From IMG/VR virus record IMGVR_UViG_3300005613_000057, positions 1 to 64,000 of that record: a stretch of DNA of 64,000 nucleotides; one strand, 5' to 3'. Position 1 is the stretch's first letter, and each line of letters opens with the position of its first letter. The position numbers and the translations under genes are program-made. Of this stretch, positions 1-8,484 are shown in pieces. A model generated the notes under the pieces. That model had not been told where the DNA came from and did no database searches. It worked only from the letters and a program-made list of their open reading frames with translations. Source of the DNA: a virus.

Positions 1-1
1 T

Positions 2-106
2 CAAGCACCGGAAGGCAAATATTCGGTGTTTCGCATGTATGATAGAGTCTTGAATGCAACGGAAGTGAAACAAAACTACGACGCGATTCGTGGCCGCTAT
101 GAATAA
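2..106 (+). CDS. C-terminal end of LamG-type tail/adhesin protein (partial)
   Basis: The frame is open from the window edge and ends at TAA 104-106; the gene starts outside the window. The 34 visible residues (SVFRMYDRVLNATEVKQNYD... ending RGRYE) match the last residues of the next gene (SVFRVYNRALSSTEITQNFN... ending GRYGI). That pattern is the last strand of a concanavalin/LamG-like jelly roll. The two genes are therefore tandem paralogues, and the role is probably that of the next gene: a distal tail or receptor-binding protein. Confidence 0.7.
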   Translation, partial: QAPEGKYSVFRMYDRVLNATEVKQNYDAIRGRYE

Positions 107-131
107 ATAACAAGCTAAGGAACCTTTCATC

Positions 132-2444
132 ATGCTTCTAGGCCTCGGTAAAACCCTCACATTCGGACAACAAAAGATCTATCCCTACGCCACTGGTGGG
201 GATTATGTCTATTTGTATGAAGAAGGCAACAAGACATACAGAGTCCATGAGTTTCTCAGCACTGGAACCAACACACTGAATGTTGAAGTTGGGGGAGAAA
301 TGGAGTATCTGATTGTGGCGGGTGGGGGTGGAGGTGGGGATCGCCATGGAGGCGGAGGTGGAGGTGGTGGATTTTTATCTGGATCATTTTCTTTCAGTGC
401 CGAAAATTATACTATCACTGTTGGGGAGGGCGGAACTGGCGGTTCATACGAAGCAAACAACACAAGTCCTAGAGGAAGTGGAGCTCCAGGTAGCAATTCT
501 TCGATTTCCGGTGTTGCAACATCTTATGGTGGTGGCGGCGGAGGAACATATGATGGCAATCCTAGTGGAACATTTGGTTCCGGTGGAGGAGGTGGAGGAA
601 AAAATAGGCCTGGTATTGCAGGAACTGTTGGTCAAGGCAATTCGGGTGGTTCTGGACTAAATCCTGGTGCTGGTGGTGGAGGAGGAGCTAGTTCTGTTGG
701 CGGTAACGCAAATAATGGATCCGGTGGAGATGGCAAGGAATGGCCTGTGGGTTCAGGGAAATATTATGCTGGTGGTGGTGGTGGAGCATGGTCAACTTCT
801 GGTGGTCCCGCAACACCAGGAGGTACAGGAGGTGGTGGCGCGGGAGCATGGAATGACGCTACGATAGAATCGGGTTCTCCTAATACTGGGGGGGGAGGTG
901 GAGGAAGTCGTTCTGAAACCACCTCAACCGTGGGGAGGCCTGGAGGCTCCGGTATCGTAATCGTCCGTTACGTCATTGCAGAGAAGAAGTTGTGGACTCC
1001 GAGTGAGTTGACTGGTTTGCAAGCTTGGTGGGATGTTTCTGACGAATCCACTCTATTCAACGACACTAGTGGAGGAAGCACACCAACGAACGGAGAAGGA
1101 ACTGCCAGATGGGAGGATAAGAGTGGAAATTCTAGAACACTCTCTCAAATTACCAGTTCAGAAAGGCCGACAAAAATTGAAAATGAAGTGAATGGCCTTT
1201 CTGTCTTAAGATTTGCAAACGATAGGTTAGATGGATCTCCTTTCATGTATTCGTTGGGTGGCATGACATTCGCTATAGTTTACAAAAGCAGTGCAGCTGC
1301 ACAATCTTTCTTAGTTTCCGAAGGCAGTACCACAACTAATACTCCTATCTACTCTCCAATTTGCTCTGGAGGCTCATCCTCCACAGCAACTTTTTTTTAC
1401 AGGCCGGACAACGGAACTGTGCAAGTAAATTATTTACCGTCCTATAATTGGTATTCTTGGAATATATTGACACTGATGGACTCGGGAAGTGACATAAAAT
1501 ACACCGGAGATGGAGGCGCAATCACTTCTCTTGCATCATCGTATACTAGATCAACGACAACATTAAATCTTTTGAGAATAGGAGAATTAGCAAGAGGAGT
1601 TGCAGATCAATTCCCAAATAACGCTGACATAGGTGAGATAATTGTTTTTGACTCTGTGCTTTCTACCGCAGACCGCCAACGCCTCGAAGGCTACCTCGCC
1701 CACAAGTGGGGCCTCACAAACAATCTTCCTTCCGGCCATCCTTACAAATACGAGCCTCCATACAAGGTTGAGCCCGAAGAGATCGTGACCGATGGGTTGG
1801 TCCTGAATTTGGATGCTGGTGATTATGCTTCGTATCCGAGAAGTGGAACCACTTGGTATGATTTGAGTGGGGGTGGGAACAATGGAACTCTGACCAATGG
1901 TCCTACTTATGACTCAGAAAACAAGGGAAGCATTGTGTTTGATGGGACGGATGATTATGTTGACTTTTTTGCTCCAAACTTAGGCAATACAACGACAGTC
2001 GAAATGTGGGTAGAGTTGGGTGCTTCATATAGTGGTAAAATGTTTTTTGGCTGGTTGAGATATGATGTGTGGTGTGGAAGTGGACATTTGGGATTCAATA
2101 CCGCAGCTAGTGATGTGCATGGTATTTCTTCGGCTACTGTTTCTTCTCTTGGATTAGTAGGAAATTGGAAACATTATGTTTTTGAAATGAGAAGCGATGT
2201 TTCCTACACGAACAACAAAATTTACATAAATGGCATTTTACAATCGCTAAGTCAACAAAGTGGTTCGGAAAATTCTGGCAATAGAAATTTCAACTCAGGA
2301 AATGGAAGAATTTCAGGATGGAGAAACGATAACAACTACCGAATACCAATGAATTGCTCTGTGTTTAGAGTATACAACCGTGCTCTCTCCTCCACCGAAA
2401 TCACTCAGAACTTCAACGCACTTCGCGGCAGATATGGGATCTGA
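132..2444 (+). CDS. Glycine-rich, double LamG-like tail fibre/adhesin protein
   Basis: This 770-residue protein has three visible parts. A short N-terminal region is followed by a glycine-rich domain (about residues 55-280) that opens with the motif EYLIVAGGGGGG, common in phage tail-fibre and adhesin proteins. Two LamG/concanavalin-like domains follow, one from about residue 285 (WTPSELTGLQAWWDVSD) and one from about 550 (LVLNLDAGDYASYPRSGTTW). The glycine-rich tract is low-complexity GGN codons, which create open frames on the other strand that are not genes. It sits between a paralogue and an RCC1 propeller, so a virion-tip, host-recognition role is inferred. No catalytic motif was seen. 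The ribosome binding site AAGGAAC lies before ATG 132. Confidence 0.7.
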   Translation: MLLGLGKTLTFGQQKIYPYATGGDYVYLYEEGNKTYRVHEFLSTGTNTLNVEVGGEMEYLIVAGGGGGGDRHGGGGGGGGFLSGSFSFSAENYTITVGEGGTGGSYEANNTSPRGSGAPGSNSSISGVATSYGGGGGGTYDGNPSGTFGSGGGGGGKNRPGIAGTVGQGNSGGSGLNPGAGGGGGASSVGGNANNGSGGDGKEWPVGSGKYYAGGGGGAWSTSGGPATPGGTGGGGAGAWNDATIESGSPNTGGGGGGSRSETTSTVGRPGGSGIVIVRYVIAEKKLWTPSELTGLQAWWDVSDESTLFNDTSGGSTPTNGEGTARWEDKSGNSRTLSQITSSERPTKIENEVNGLSVLRFANDRLDGSPFMYSLGGMTFAIVYKSSAAAQSFLVSEGSTTTNTPIYSPICSGGSSSTATFFYRPDNGTVQVNYLPSYNWYSWNILTLMDSGSDIKYTGDGGAITSLASSYTRSTTTLNLLRIGELARGVADQFPNNADIGEIIVFDSVLSTADRQRLEGYLAHKWGLTNNLPSGHPYKYEPPYKVEPEEIVTDGLVLNLDAGDYASYPRSGTTWYDLSGGGNNGTLTNGPTYDSENKGSIVFDGTDDYVDFFAPNLGNTTTVEMWVELGASYSGKMFFGWLRYDVWCGSGHLGFNTAASDVHGISSATVSSLGLVGNWKHYVFEMRSDVSYTNNKIYINGILQSLSQQSGSENSGNRNFNSGNGRISGWRNDNNYRIPMNCSVFRVYNRALSSTEITQNFNALRGRYGI

Positions 2445-2447
2445 CAC

Positions 2448-4829
2448 ATGTTCAATCTAGCAAGTAGAAAATTCTTTTTGGGAAAGAAATCGTCAACCGG
2501 ATTTTCTTTATATGCTGGAGGAGTTGATACCGGACGAGCTTGGGGAGATGCAGGTTTAAGTGGTTATTCTACTCTACACGAATATCGACAAATTGGAACA
2601 GCAGACAATTGGTCAAAAGTAGCTTGCGGCGATACATGGACAATAGCTATAAGAGAAGATGGTACAATGTGGTCTTGTGGAACTCAAAACAGAAGTGACT
2701 TTTATCGTGGTGGTTACAACCCATTGGGTCTCGGAAATCTTCAAGGATACAAGAAAGAATTCACTCAAATAGGAACCGACACGAATTGGTCCGATGTTTG
2801 GGCTTGTCAATATTCTTCTTTTGCCCTGAAAACCAATGGGACTTTGTGGGCTTGGGGGGATGCATATACCTTTGGAGGCGGACTGGGAATTGGTCCATCC
2901 CCAAATACAGGAAATATATGTAATACCCAAAGAACTAGTAGTCCACAACAAATAGGTTCAGCAACAAACTGGACAAATATATTTTCAACAGGAGGACCAT
3001 TTCAAAATACTGTGATAGCAGCAAATTCCAATGGAGAATTATATGGATGGGGAGACAACAGTTATTACAAATTGGGACTTCCTCTAAACAACGATTCATA
3101 TTGCTCTCCAGAATCCCTCACGGGAGCTACTGGGTGGACATCTGTGGCAATGATGGGTGAAGGTCATGCTGCAGCTGCAATAAAAAACGGAGAACTGTGG
3201 ACATGTGGAAGAAACAATAGTGGTCAGCTCGGCTTAGGAGATAATGTAGATAGAACCACATTCACTAGAGTGGGAACATCGACTGATTGGGAAAAAGTTT
3301 TTGCTGGTAATTATAGTTTCTACGCAATAAAAACAAATGGTACTTTGTGGGGTTGGGGTGAAAATGGCGACTACCAATTGGGAATTGGAAATAATGCTGA
3401 TCAAAATTCTCCGGTTCAAATAGGTTCGGATACCGACTGGGAGGGTATGGTTGGTGCAAATAATTGGTATAATGCCGGTAGTGGAAATGGCACTTTGTTT
3501 AAAAAAACCAACGGAGAGATATACGCTATTGGAAGAACTGTTGGTGCAAATGGAACCGGCGTATTAAAAATTGACATAACTTATCCACAACAATATTTGG
3601 ATGTTAGATTGGAGTCATTGACATACATACCAAAATCTTTAACAGGTTGCAAAGATGCATCAATTGGAGATGAACATAGTATGGTAATAAAGTCCGATGG
3701 GACAATGATTGGACTTGGATATGGTGAACGTGTTGGTATAGGATATTCAAGAAATGAAGTCTACAAAATAAGTGAGGATAATGATTGGTATAAGATATTG
3801 GGAGGAAGAGATCCGGCAAATGGTGGAGATTATGTAACAGGTGCTACTTTCATTGTCAAGAATGACGGAACTTTATGGGGAGCAGGAAGAAATACAAGTT
3901 ATTCAAATGGTAGTGTTTGGGGGTATGGTGAAAGTTCAACCTCTCTTTCTTATGTCAATTTTACACAAATTGGAACCGATACCTTTTGGAAAGATGCGAA
4001 ATCTCTTAGCACAGGTTATTACACCACTCTAATGATAAAAGGTGACGGAACTTTGTGGTATACTGGAATTGGAAATGCTATTCCAGAATACAACAATAAT
4101 GGAAGAACATTATATTGGACACAATATGGTTCCGATACATGGAAATGGGTATCACTAGGTTCCAACGGGAGTTCCGCGTGGGGAATCAAATCGGATGGAA
4201 CACTTTGGTCTTGGGGATTGAATAATTATGGACAATTGGGCCTCGGAGATACCACAAGTAGATACTCTAGCATTCATCAAGTGGGTTCATCGACCAATTG
4301 GGTTAAAATTTGGAATTCTTGGTATTCATCTGTCTATGGTCTTCGTTCTGATGGAACATTGTGGTCTTGGGGGAGAGATCGCGTAGGATCTTTGGGAACA
4401 AATCAATCGAGTGGTACTATAGTAACATCACCACTACAAATAGGTTCTGATACAGATTGGGTTGATTTGGTTTCTACCGCCTATGGAACCACTTTTGCTT
4501 TAAAAAACAATGGTGAAGTTTGGACATGGGGCGATAATACATATAATAGCACATATACAAGAGGAGACTATTACACTCCAGTCCAATTTGGAACCGATTC
4601 CAATTATATTGCTGTTTTCGCTAACGGTCGTCACCGAGGAGTTTTCTTCAAATCGGATGGAACGATTGTTTCTAATGAAGATTACTTAAACGGAGAAGAT
4701 TTAGGAAAATATACTAATATTCCTATAGAAGCTTTGACAGATATTGGAACACATCCCTTTACAGAATATTCGGATTCCATAAAAGATAGATTTGCAATCC
4801 AAGCAGACAGGTTTCACTGTTTATTATGA
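2448..4829 (+). CDS. RCC1-type beta-propeller repeat protein, probable tail tip/adhesin
   Basis: The 793-residue protein is built of RCC1-like repeats of about 50-60 residues. Each has a variant of TNGTLWAWGDN..QLG (or DGTLWSWG..NYGQLG) followed by P.QIGSDT.W. I can count at least a dozen such units, enough for two seven-bladed propellers. The family is a protein- or ligand-binding scaffold with no fixed enzymatic activity. The gene starts three bases after the preceding fibre gene, so the two are probably co-transcribed, and a receptor-binding or tail-tip role is inferred from this context. The N-terminal segment (MFNLASRKFFLGKK) resembles a short virion-attachment peptide, which is speculation. 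Confidence 0.75.
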   Translation: MFNLASRKFFLGKKSSTGFSLYAGGVDTGRAWGDAGLSGYSTLHEYRQIGTADNWSKVACGDTWTIAIREDGTMWSCGTQNRSDFYRGGYNPLGLGNLQGYKKEFTQIGTDTNWSDVWACQYSSFALKTNGTLWAWGDAYTFGGGLGIGPSPNTGNICNTQRTSSPQQIGSATNWTNIFSTGGPFQNTVIAANSNGELYGWGDNSYYKLGLPLNNDSYCSPESLTGATGWTSVAMMGEGHAAAAIKNGELWTCGRNNSGQLGLGDNVDRTTFTRVGTSTDWEKVFAGNYSFYAIKTNGTLWGWGENGDYQLGIGNNADQNSPVQIGSDTDWEGMVGANNWYNAGSGNGTLFKKTNGEIYAIGRTVGANGTGVLKIDITYPQQYLDVRLESLTYIPKSLTGCKDASIGDEHSMVIKSDGTMIGLGYGERVGIGYSRNEVYKISEDNDWYKILGGRDPANGGDYVTGATFIVKNDGTLWGAGRNTSYSNGSVWGYGESSTSLSYVNFTQIGTDTFWKDAKSLSTGYYTTLMIKGDGTLWYTGIGNAIPEYNNNGRTLYWTQYGSDTWKWVSLGSNGSSAWGIKSDGTLWSWGLNNYGQLGLGDTTSRYSSIHQVGSSTNWVKIWNSWYSSVYGLRSDGTLWSWGRDRVGSLGTNQSSGTIVTSPLQIGSDTDWVDLVSTAYGTTFALKNNGEVWTWGDNTYNSTYTRGDYYTPVQFGTDSNYIAVFANGRHRGVFFKSDGTIVSNEDYLNGEDLGKYTNIPIEALTDIGTHPFTEYSDSIKDRFAIQADRFHCLL

Positions 4830-4864
4830 CATATAAAAAATCTAGCATTTCCTTTTGAAACTCC

Positions 4865-4892
4865 TTGCATTTCTCCGTATACGAGGTATACT
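4865..4892 (+). promoter_or_regulatory. Sigma70-like promoter before the small-gene cluster
   Basis: TTGCAT (4865-4870), a 16-base spacer and TATACT (4887-4892) lie 43 bases before the start codon at 4935. The position between the tail genes and a run of small genes fits an early or middle host-type promoter. This is motif reading only. Confidence 0.45.
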
Positions 4893-4934
4893 TCTTCATC
4901 GTCGTTTCTCACTCTTTTCTCACACGGAGAACCC

Positions 4935-5273
4935 ATGAACAAGAAGTATGTCACAAAAGCAAAAGTCGTTTTCAAGGGAAGAAACTCAAACTTGTCTTTC
5001 TTCATTGAAGATTACCTTTCCCAGCAGATTTGTTCTCGTTGGGGAAGTTCCGAAATCACTGAAAACAATGTTGATATCACATATACCAAGATTTCCTTTG
5101 AGTGGTTCTACAACAATATGAACGATGCATCTGAAGATTGTCATTGCATCTCTCAATGCTTGACCACACTCAAGAAAGCTGGAATCATTGATTGGTTCTA
5201 TGCAAATTCGTGTTCCGTGGAAAATATTCAGTTTCAAAAGGAGCCTTCCTTCAATGCCGTCAATTTCAGTTGA
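4935..5273 (+). CDS. Hypothetical protein, 112 residues
   Basis: I do not recognise this gene. It encodes a soluble 112-residue protein with several cysteines in the middle (DCHCISQC) and no signal peptide or membrane segment. CGGAGAACCC before ATG 4935 is a good ribosome binding site. It overlaps the next gene by 20 bases and is the first gene of a set of short, closely packed reading frames. Confidence 0.6.
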   Translation: MNKKYVTKAKVVFKGRNSNLSFFIEDYLSQQICSRWGSSEITENNVDITYTKISFEWFYNNMNDASEDCHCISQCLTTLKKAGIIDWFYANSCSVENIQFQKEPSFNAVNFS

Positions 5274-5544
5274 TATTCGCTACAACAAGAAGTGTCCCCA
5301 AGTCGCACACCAAATTGAAAGTTCACTTTTTGACAGGTCTTTTTCCTTTGAAGGTGATTCGTATACTTCCGAAGACCATGTGAATCACAATCTTGGGTTC
5401 AACTACGATTGTATGCTTGTCGCAAAGAACGCATACAAGCGCATTCGTCAAGAACTCTCAAATTTCTTCCGAAATGTTTCGGAAATTCACTCCTACGACA
5501 TCTCGTTGTCAGACGAGAAGAAGTTTCATTTTGAAAGGTTATGA
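5254..5544 (+). CDS. Hypothetical protein, 96 residues
   Basis: The frame is open from further upstream, but ATG 5254 has AAAAGGAG at good spacing and overlaps the previous gene by 20 bases, so I chose it. The product (MPSISVDIRYNKKCP...) is soluble, with no motif I recognise. Confidence 0.55.
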   Translation: MPSISVDIRYNKKCPQVAHQIESSLFDRSFSFEGDSYTSEDHVNHNLGFNYDCMLVAKNAYKRIRQELSNFFRNVSEIHSYDISLSDEKKFHFERL

Positions 5545-5545
5545 T

Positions 5546-5749
5546 ATGAACATGAACGCATTCACTTGTCTTTTTTCCTACACTCTTACCATCATGCTAT
5601 GCACACTGATGTATACGTTGGCTTTTACGATTGACGATTTGTTCATGGAACTTGTCCTTTCCGGTGTTGCATCGGGAATGGTTGGCATCATGTTCACACT
5701 CATGTATAAGATTTTGACCGGAGGAGATGAAAATGAATCAACCACCTAA
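5546..5749 (+). CDS. Small membrane protein, 67 residues
   Basis: There are two hydrophobic helices (about residues 5-28 and 33-55) and a short polar tail ending NESTT. It starts two bases after the previous stop, with AAAGG upstream. This could be a small inner-membrane protein of the kind phages make early, or a holin-like protein, but nothing specific supports a function. Confidence 0.55.
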   Translation: MNMNAFTCLFSYTLTIMLCTLMYTLAFTIDDLFMELVLSGVASGMVGIMFTLMYKILTGGDENESTT

Positions 5750-5975
5750 CACAAATCCTCCTCGCGAAGAGGAGGTTCGTAGCATGATTGATGAGCTCAA
5801 ACAAAGTTCAGAGTATTTTCAGAATCATGCTCCTGAATCCTGTAAGAAGGCAATCGTGTTGATTGAGAATCTTTGGGGAACAATTCAGATTCTCGAATCA
5901 GCACTTGACAAGATTGAAAACTCCGAACCCCCTGTTGTGAACAATCCTCATCGGAGATACCGCAGGAGGAATTGA
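5733..5975 (+). CDS. Hypothetical protein, 80 residues, basic C-terminus
   Basis: ATG 5733 is preferred over ATG 5727 because GGAGGAG lies at normal spacing from it. The N-terminus is proline-rich, a helical middle part follows (IDELKQSSEYFQNHAPESCK), and it ends in an arginine-rich tail (RRYRRRN). It overlaps the preceding membrane protein gene. Function is unknown; the basic tail would suit nucleic-acid binding. Confidence 0.55.
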   Translation: MNQPPNTNPPREEEVRSMIDELKQSSEYFQNHAPESCKKAIVLIENLWGTIQILESALDKIENSEPPVVNNPHRRYRRRN

Positions 5976-5984
5976 AAGGAAGAT

Positions 5985-6344
5985 ATGATTACAAAAATCA
6001 TTAATGAAAATACACCGTTGTATGGAGAAGCAGATATTGAATCCGAATCTCCAAATTGTTTCGTGAATCAAAAGCACTTCATTGGAAAATTTGAGGAAAA
6101 GACGGACATCTGGCTTTATCAAGACATGAATAAGTGGAGAGTCGGGTTTCGTCATTCAGAAAACAAGGATGACTTTACTTCCATTGCTTTGTGCGAAATG
6201 TTTCGTCCGGTTGAGTTTCTATCACAAATTCCGATTCAAGCGAGATACAACCTGATTCAGAATCGTCAAAAGATGAATCACATAATTCTAAAGTCAATTT
6301 CAGAAAAACGTCTTGAAGTTGAAATTTTTGATTTGGTTCCGTAA
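5985..6344 (+). CDS. Hypothetical protein, 119 residues
   Basis: A soluble protein with no family I recognise. GGAAGAT precedes ATG 5985. It is the last gene of this cluster; a strong terminator follows 25 bases after its stop codon. Confidence 0.6.
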   Translation: MITKIINENTPLYGEADIESESPNCFVNQKHFIGKFEEKTDIWLYQDMNKWRVGFRHSENKDDFTSIALCEMFRPVEFLSQIPIQARYNLIQNRQKMNHIILKSISEKRLEVEIFDLVP

Positions 6345-6369
6345 AGACAAAGTTCATTCAACGATTCTC

Positions 6370-6402
6370 AAGAATGCCTTTTTTCAAGGCATTCTTTTTT
6401 TT
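6370..6402 (+). terminator. Rho-independent terminator
   Basis: An inverted repeat, AGAATGCCTT and AAGGCATTCT, has a short T-rich loop and is followed by a run of T residues. It closes the cluster 4935-6344. Confidence 0.8.
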
Positions 6403-6520
6403 TCTTGGTTTATGGGACCATACTGGACCCCGGACGCGATTCCATGAGGCCTCCAAACACACCATATTATCACACCTTTCCAAAAGTCCCATAACACCCT
6501 TTTTACCCTGTTTTTCCATG

Positions 6521-6556
6521 TTGACTCAAGACAAGCGGGTGTATTGACGATATAAT
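6521..6556 (+). promoter_or_regulatory. Sigma70-like promoter
   Basis: A perfect TATAAT lies at 6551-6556. A consensus TTGACT at 6521-6526 is too far (24 bases). The better-placed -35 is AAGACA (6528-6533), which keeps GACA at a 17-base spacer. It lies between a terminator and a lipoprotein gene. Confidence 0.5.
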
Positions 6557-6565
6557 ACATACACG

Positions 6566-6588
6566 CGAGGAGAAAACGGTTCTCCTCG
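6566..6588 (+). promoter_or_regulatory. 5' leader hairpin followed by a T-rich tract
   Basis: CGAGGAGAA and TTCTCCTCG form a perfect stem with a five-base loop, followed by TTTCTTTTTC. It lies about 10 bases after the TATAAT box, so it would form at the 5' end of the transcript. It may act as a leader terminator or attenuator, or protect the RNA end. Confidence 0.5.
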
Positions 6589-6615
6589 TTTCTTTTTCTT
6601 TAGGAGTTTTTCGTC

Positions 6616-6825
6616 ATGAAAAACAAGGTTCGGAATTTGTCTTTTGTTGCGTTGGTTTCTCTGTTTGTTCTCTCTGGTGTCGGATGCACCGTCTCTGCCG
6701 GTGTTGAAGGTAGGGCATTCTATCCGAAGAACGATCCCCGAAAGGGATTCTTTGACTTCGGTGGAATCGACGGCATCTTCTCCTCCGCTCCCTCGGGTGG
6801 CGGATTCAACCTCCTTGGGGACTGA
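6616..6825 (+). CDS. Putative small lipoprotein, 69 residues
   Basis: The N-terminus is basic (MKNKVR), a hydrophobic stretch ends at LSGVGC, and a short glycine/serine-rich mature part follows. Cys24 is a possible lipidation site, although the lipobox (GVGC) is not a perfect match. TTTAGGAG lies before the ATG. A membrane-anchored phage lipoprotein could act in superinfection exclusion or lysis; nothing in the sequence decides this. Confidence 0.55.
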   Translation: MKNKVRNLSFVALVSLFVLSGVGCTVSAGVEGRAFYPKNDPRKGFFDFGGIDGIFSSAPSGGGFNLLGD

Positions 6826-6830
6826 AGTTC

Positions 6831-6989
6831 ATGGAATTTGTAAAGCAAAACCTCGCAAACTTTGAAATTGTGAATGGTGGTTTTGAGTTTTCATGTTCTT
6901 GGGGGTTTCTCATCGGAACCCTCGGAACTTTCATCTTTCTTCGCTACATCATGTGGGCGAAGAAGTTTCCCAAGAAGCGAGAAGGGTGA
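6831..6989 (+). CDS. Small single-span membrane protein, 52 residues
   Basis: This frame is MEFVKQNLANFE... with one hydrophobic helix (GFLIGTLGTFIFLRYIMW) and a basic tail (AKKFPKKREG). It starts five bases after the lipoprotein stop. The membrane topology and tight spacing make it a plausible real gene. Confidence 0.45.
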   Translation: MEFVKQNLANFEIVNGGFEFSCSWGFLIGTLGTFIFLRYIMWAKKFPKKREG

Positions 6990-7049
6990 ATGAACGACCG
7001 AAAGAGATTTTTGATTTTGGTAATCTTGGCTTTCATCACTCTTTGCTAA
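6990..7049 (+). CDS. Possible 19-residue hydrophobic peptide
   Basis: ATG 6990 directly follows the previous stop. The peptide MNDRKRFLILVILAFITLC has a basic head and a hydrophobic tail ending in cysteine, like a lipoprotein signal without a mature part. It could be a minimal membrane peptide or chance. Confidence 0.25.
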   Translation: MNDRKRFLILVILAFITLC

Positions 7050-7064
7050 AGGAAACATTGTAAA

Positions 7065-7334
7065 ATGAACAAGACAGATAGGGAATTCATGTTGACTTTG
7101 GTTCCTCTTCTTCAACTCTCCATCAGAAAGAAAAGTGATGGAGACATGAACCTCAAGTATGCCGAGGATTTCGTGCGTCATTACCGCATCTTCATCGACG
7201 CATCGTATTATGGTGAGATGAACATCGCAAAGGATTTGGATTATGATTATGACTTTGCCCTTTGCGTAAAGGATGTCGCAGACGAATATCACATCAATCT
7301 TCCAGATTCCTTTCACAAAATGTATTTTTCCTGA
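7065..7334 (+). CDS. Hypothetical protein, 89 residues
   Basis: A soluble acidic protein with no recognised domain. AAAGGAAAC precedes ATG 7065 with slightly long spacing. A terminator follows 28 bases after the stop codon. Confidence 0.6.
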   Translation: MNKTDREFMLTLVPLLQLSIRKKSDGDMNLKYAEDFVRHYRIFIDASYYGEMNIAKDLDYDYDFALCVKDVADEYHINLPDSFHKMYFS

Positions 7335-7362
7335 CCGAAAACAACATACTATTTCTTCTTTC

Positions 7363-7388
7363 AGACCCGTCTTGGACGGGTCTTTTTC
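7363..7388 (+). terminator. Rho-independent terminator
   Basis: AGACCCGTC, loop TTG, GACGGGTCT and a T tract: a perfect nine-pair stem. It ends the transcript of 6616-7334. Confidence 0.85.
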
Positions 7389-7396
7389 TATAAATA
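7389..7396 (+). promoter_or_regulatory. T4-type late promoter box TATAAATA
   Basis: An exact TATAAATA starts one base after the terminator T tract and ends six bases before ATG 7403. In T4 this box is the whole late promoter, recognised by gp55, which this phage encodes. The transcript would start at or just before the ATG, so the downstream gene would have almost no leader. Confidence 0.6.
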
Positions 7397-7402
7397 GCTT
7401 TC

Positions 7403-8179
7403 ATGAGAAACAGCATACTTACATACACGGAACACGAAAATCTCTCGGACATCATCACATACGAAATGTGGTGTGGATTGTTGGATTCGGTTGAAACGAA
7501 TACACTCTCAGAGGGAATTCGTGACACTCTTGCGGCCGCAGGAGACAAAATCAAACAAGCAGTCTTGAGAATCTTCGGTCCAATCAAGGACGAGATTCTG
7601 AAACTGGCAGAAGAAATGAAAATCGGATTGCGTGACATCGTGAATGCACTCAAGGAAAGAAGTGTGTTCGGTGTTCTCAAAGCAGTCGGGTTCAAGATAA
7701 GACTTTTGGTCAAGGCAATTCTTGCATTCACTAGAATATGGAGAGAAGGACTTGCAGGAATCTTTCGTGAGATTTCAAAAAACAAGTTGGTTCAAAAACT
7801 TCAATCTGGAGCCATGAAAGTTGACGAGTTCTTGGACAAGTATCCAATTCTCAAGAAAATAGGTGGAATCGCTGTCGCAGGACTTCTTCTCTACATTTGG
7901 TTGAACATGTCGTTCATTGGTGATTTGGAATACGACATGAATGTGGGAGACATGACAGCTGCACTTTCAGGAACCTTTTCAATTGCAGAACTGTTTCTCA
8001 GTCCAGCCGGATTGATGATGATAACTCTCTTTGCGACAGGCGGATTGATTTCCGCACCTTGGTTGGGTGCAAGCACTTTGAACTTGGTTTTGGCTCTCAT
8101 ATATACTGGATATGTCAAGATAAGAGAGAAATCTCCACAAATACAGAACATGATGAGAAAATACATACAGACACGATGA
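7403..8179 (+). CDS. Membrane-associated protein, 258 residues
   Basis: The N-terminal 130 residues are charged and amphipathic (KERSVFGVLKAVGFKIRLL). Hydrophobic segments follow at about 152-170 (IGGIAVAGLLLYIWLNM) and in the last 70 residues (LMMITLFATGGLISAPWLG, LNLVLALIYTGYV). I do not recognise the family. A late promoter box directly upstream suggests expression with structural or lysis genes, so a virion membrane-interaction or holin-like role is possible but unproven. No clear ribosome binding site precedes ATG 7403. Confidence 0.6.
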   Translation: MRNSILTYTEHENLSDIITYEMWCGLLDSVETNTLSEGIRDTLAAAGDKIKQAVLRIFGPIKDEILKLAEEMKIGLRDIVNALKERSVFGVLKAVGFKIRLLVKAILAFTRIWREGLAGIFREISKNKLVQKLQSGAMKVDEFLDKYPILKKIGGIAVAGLLLYIWLNMSFIGDLEYDMNVGDMTAALSGTFSIAELFLSPAGLMMITLFATGGLISAPWLGASTLNLVLALIYTGYVKIREKSPQIQNMMRKYIQTR

Positions 8180-8484
8180 AAACACTTCTACTCGCAATAG
8201 CACTTTCAAACCCAATCACTTGCTTTTATGATGTGAGTGACCTCGTTGCACCGCCACCACAGTTTCAGAACGCACCAAGATTCTCCCTTCCCGCAGGAAT
8301 CGTAGGTAGCATTCCTGTGTTGGCGGTGGACGAGGATGTGATTCGTTTTTCCAACAAGAGAAAATTGGAGAACATCATATTGGATACAGCATTTCACATG
8401 GGGGACTACGATGCGAACATAATTTGGTGGGGAAACACCATGATAATCAAGGGAACACCGGAACTTCACAGGAGTATTCGATGA
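8176..8484 (+). CDS. Putative secreted protein, 102 residues
   Basis: It starts within the stop of the previous gene (ATGA overlap). The first 16 residues (MKTLLLAIALSNPITC) look like a signal or lipoprotein peptide ending at Cys16; the remainder is soluble, with PPPQF and IIWWGNTMIIKG. Overlap at both ends with its neighbours suggests translational coupling. Function is unknown. Confidence 0.5.
   Translation: MKTLLLAIALSNPITCFYDVSDLVAPPPQFQNAPRFSLPAGIVGSIPVLAVDEDVIRFSNKRKLENIILDTAFHMGDYDANIIWWGNTMIIKGTPELHRSIR

Noticed and set aside
138-867. Several open frames within the glycine-rich fibre region on both strands
   Set aside because: They come from repeated GGN codons in the 132-2444 gene, have no ribosome binding sites and no sensible protein features.
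320-950. CRISPR or satellite-like repeats in the glycine-rich tract
   Set aside because: Repeats are irregular GGT/GGA codons with no constant unit or spacer. No CRISPR array was seen anywhere in the window.
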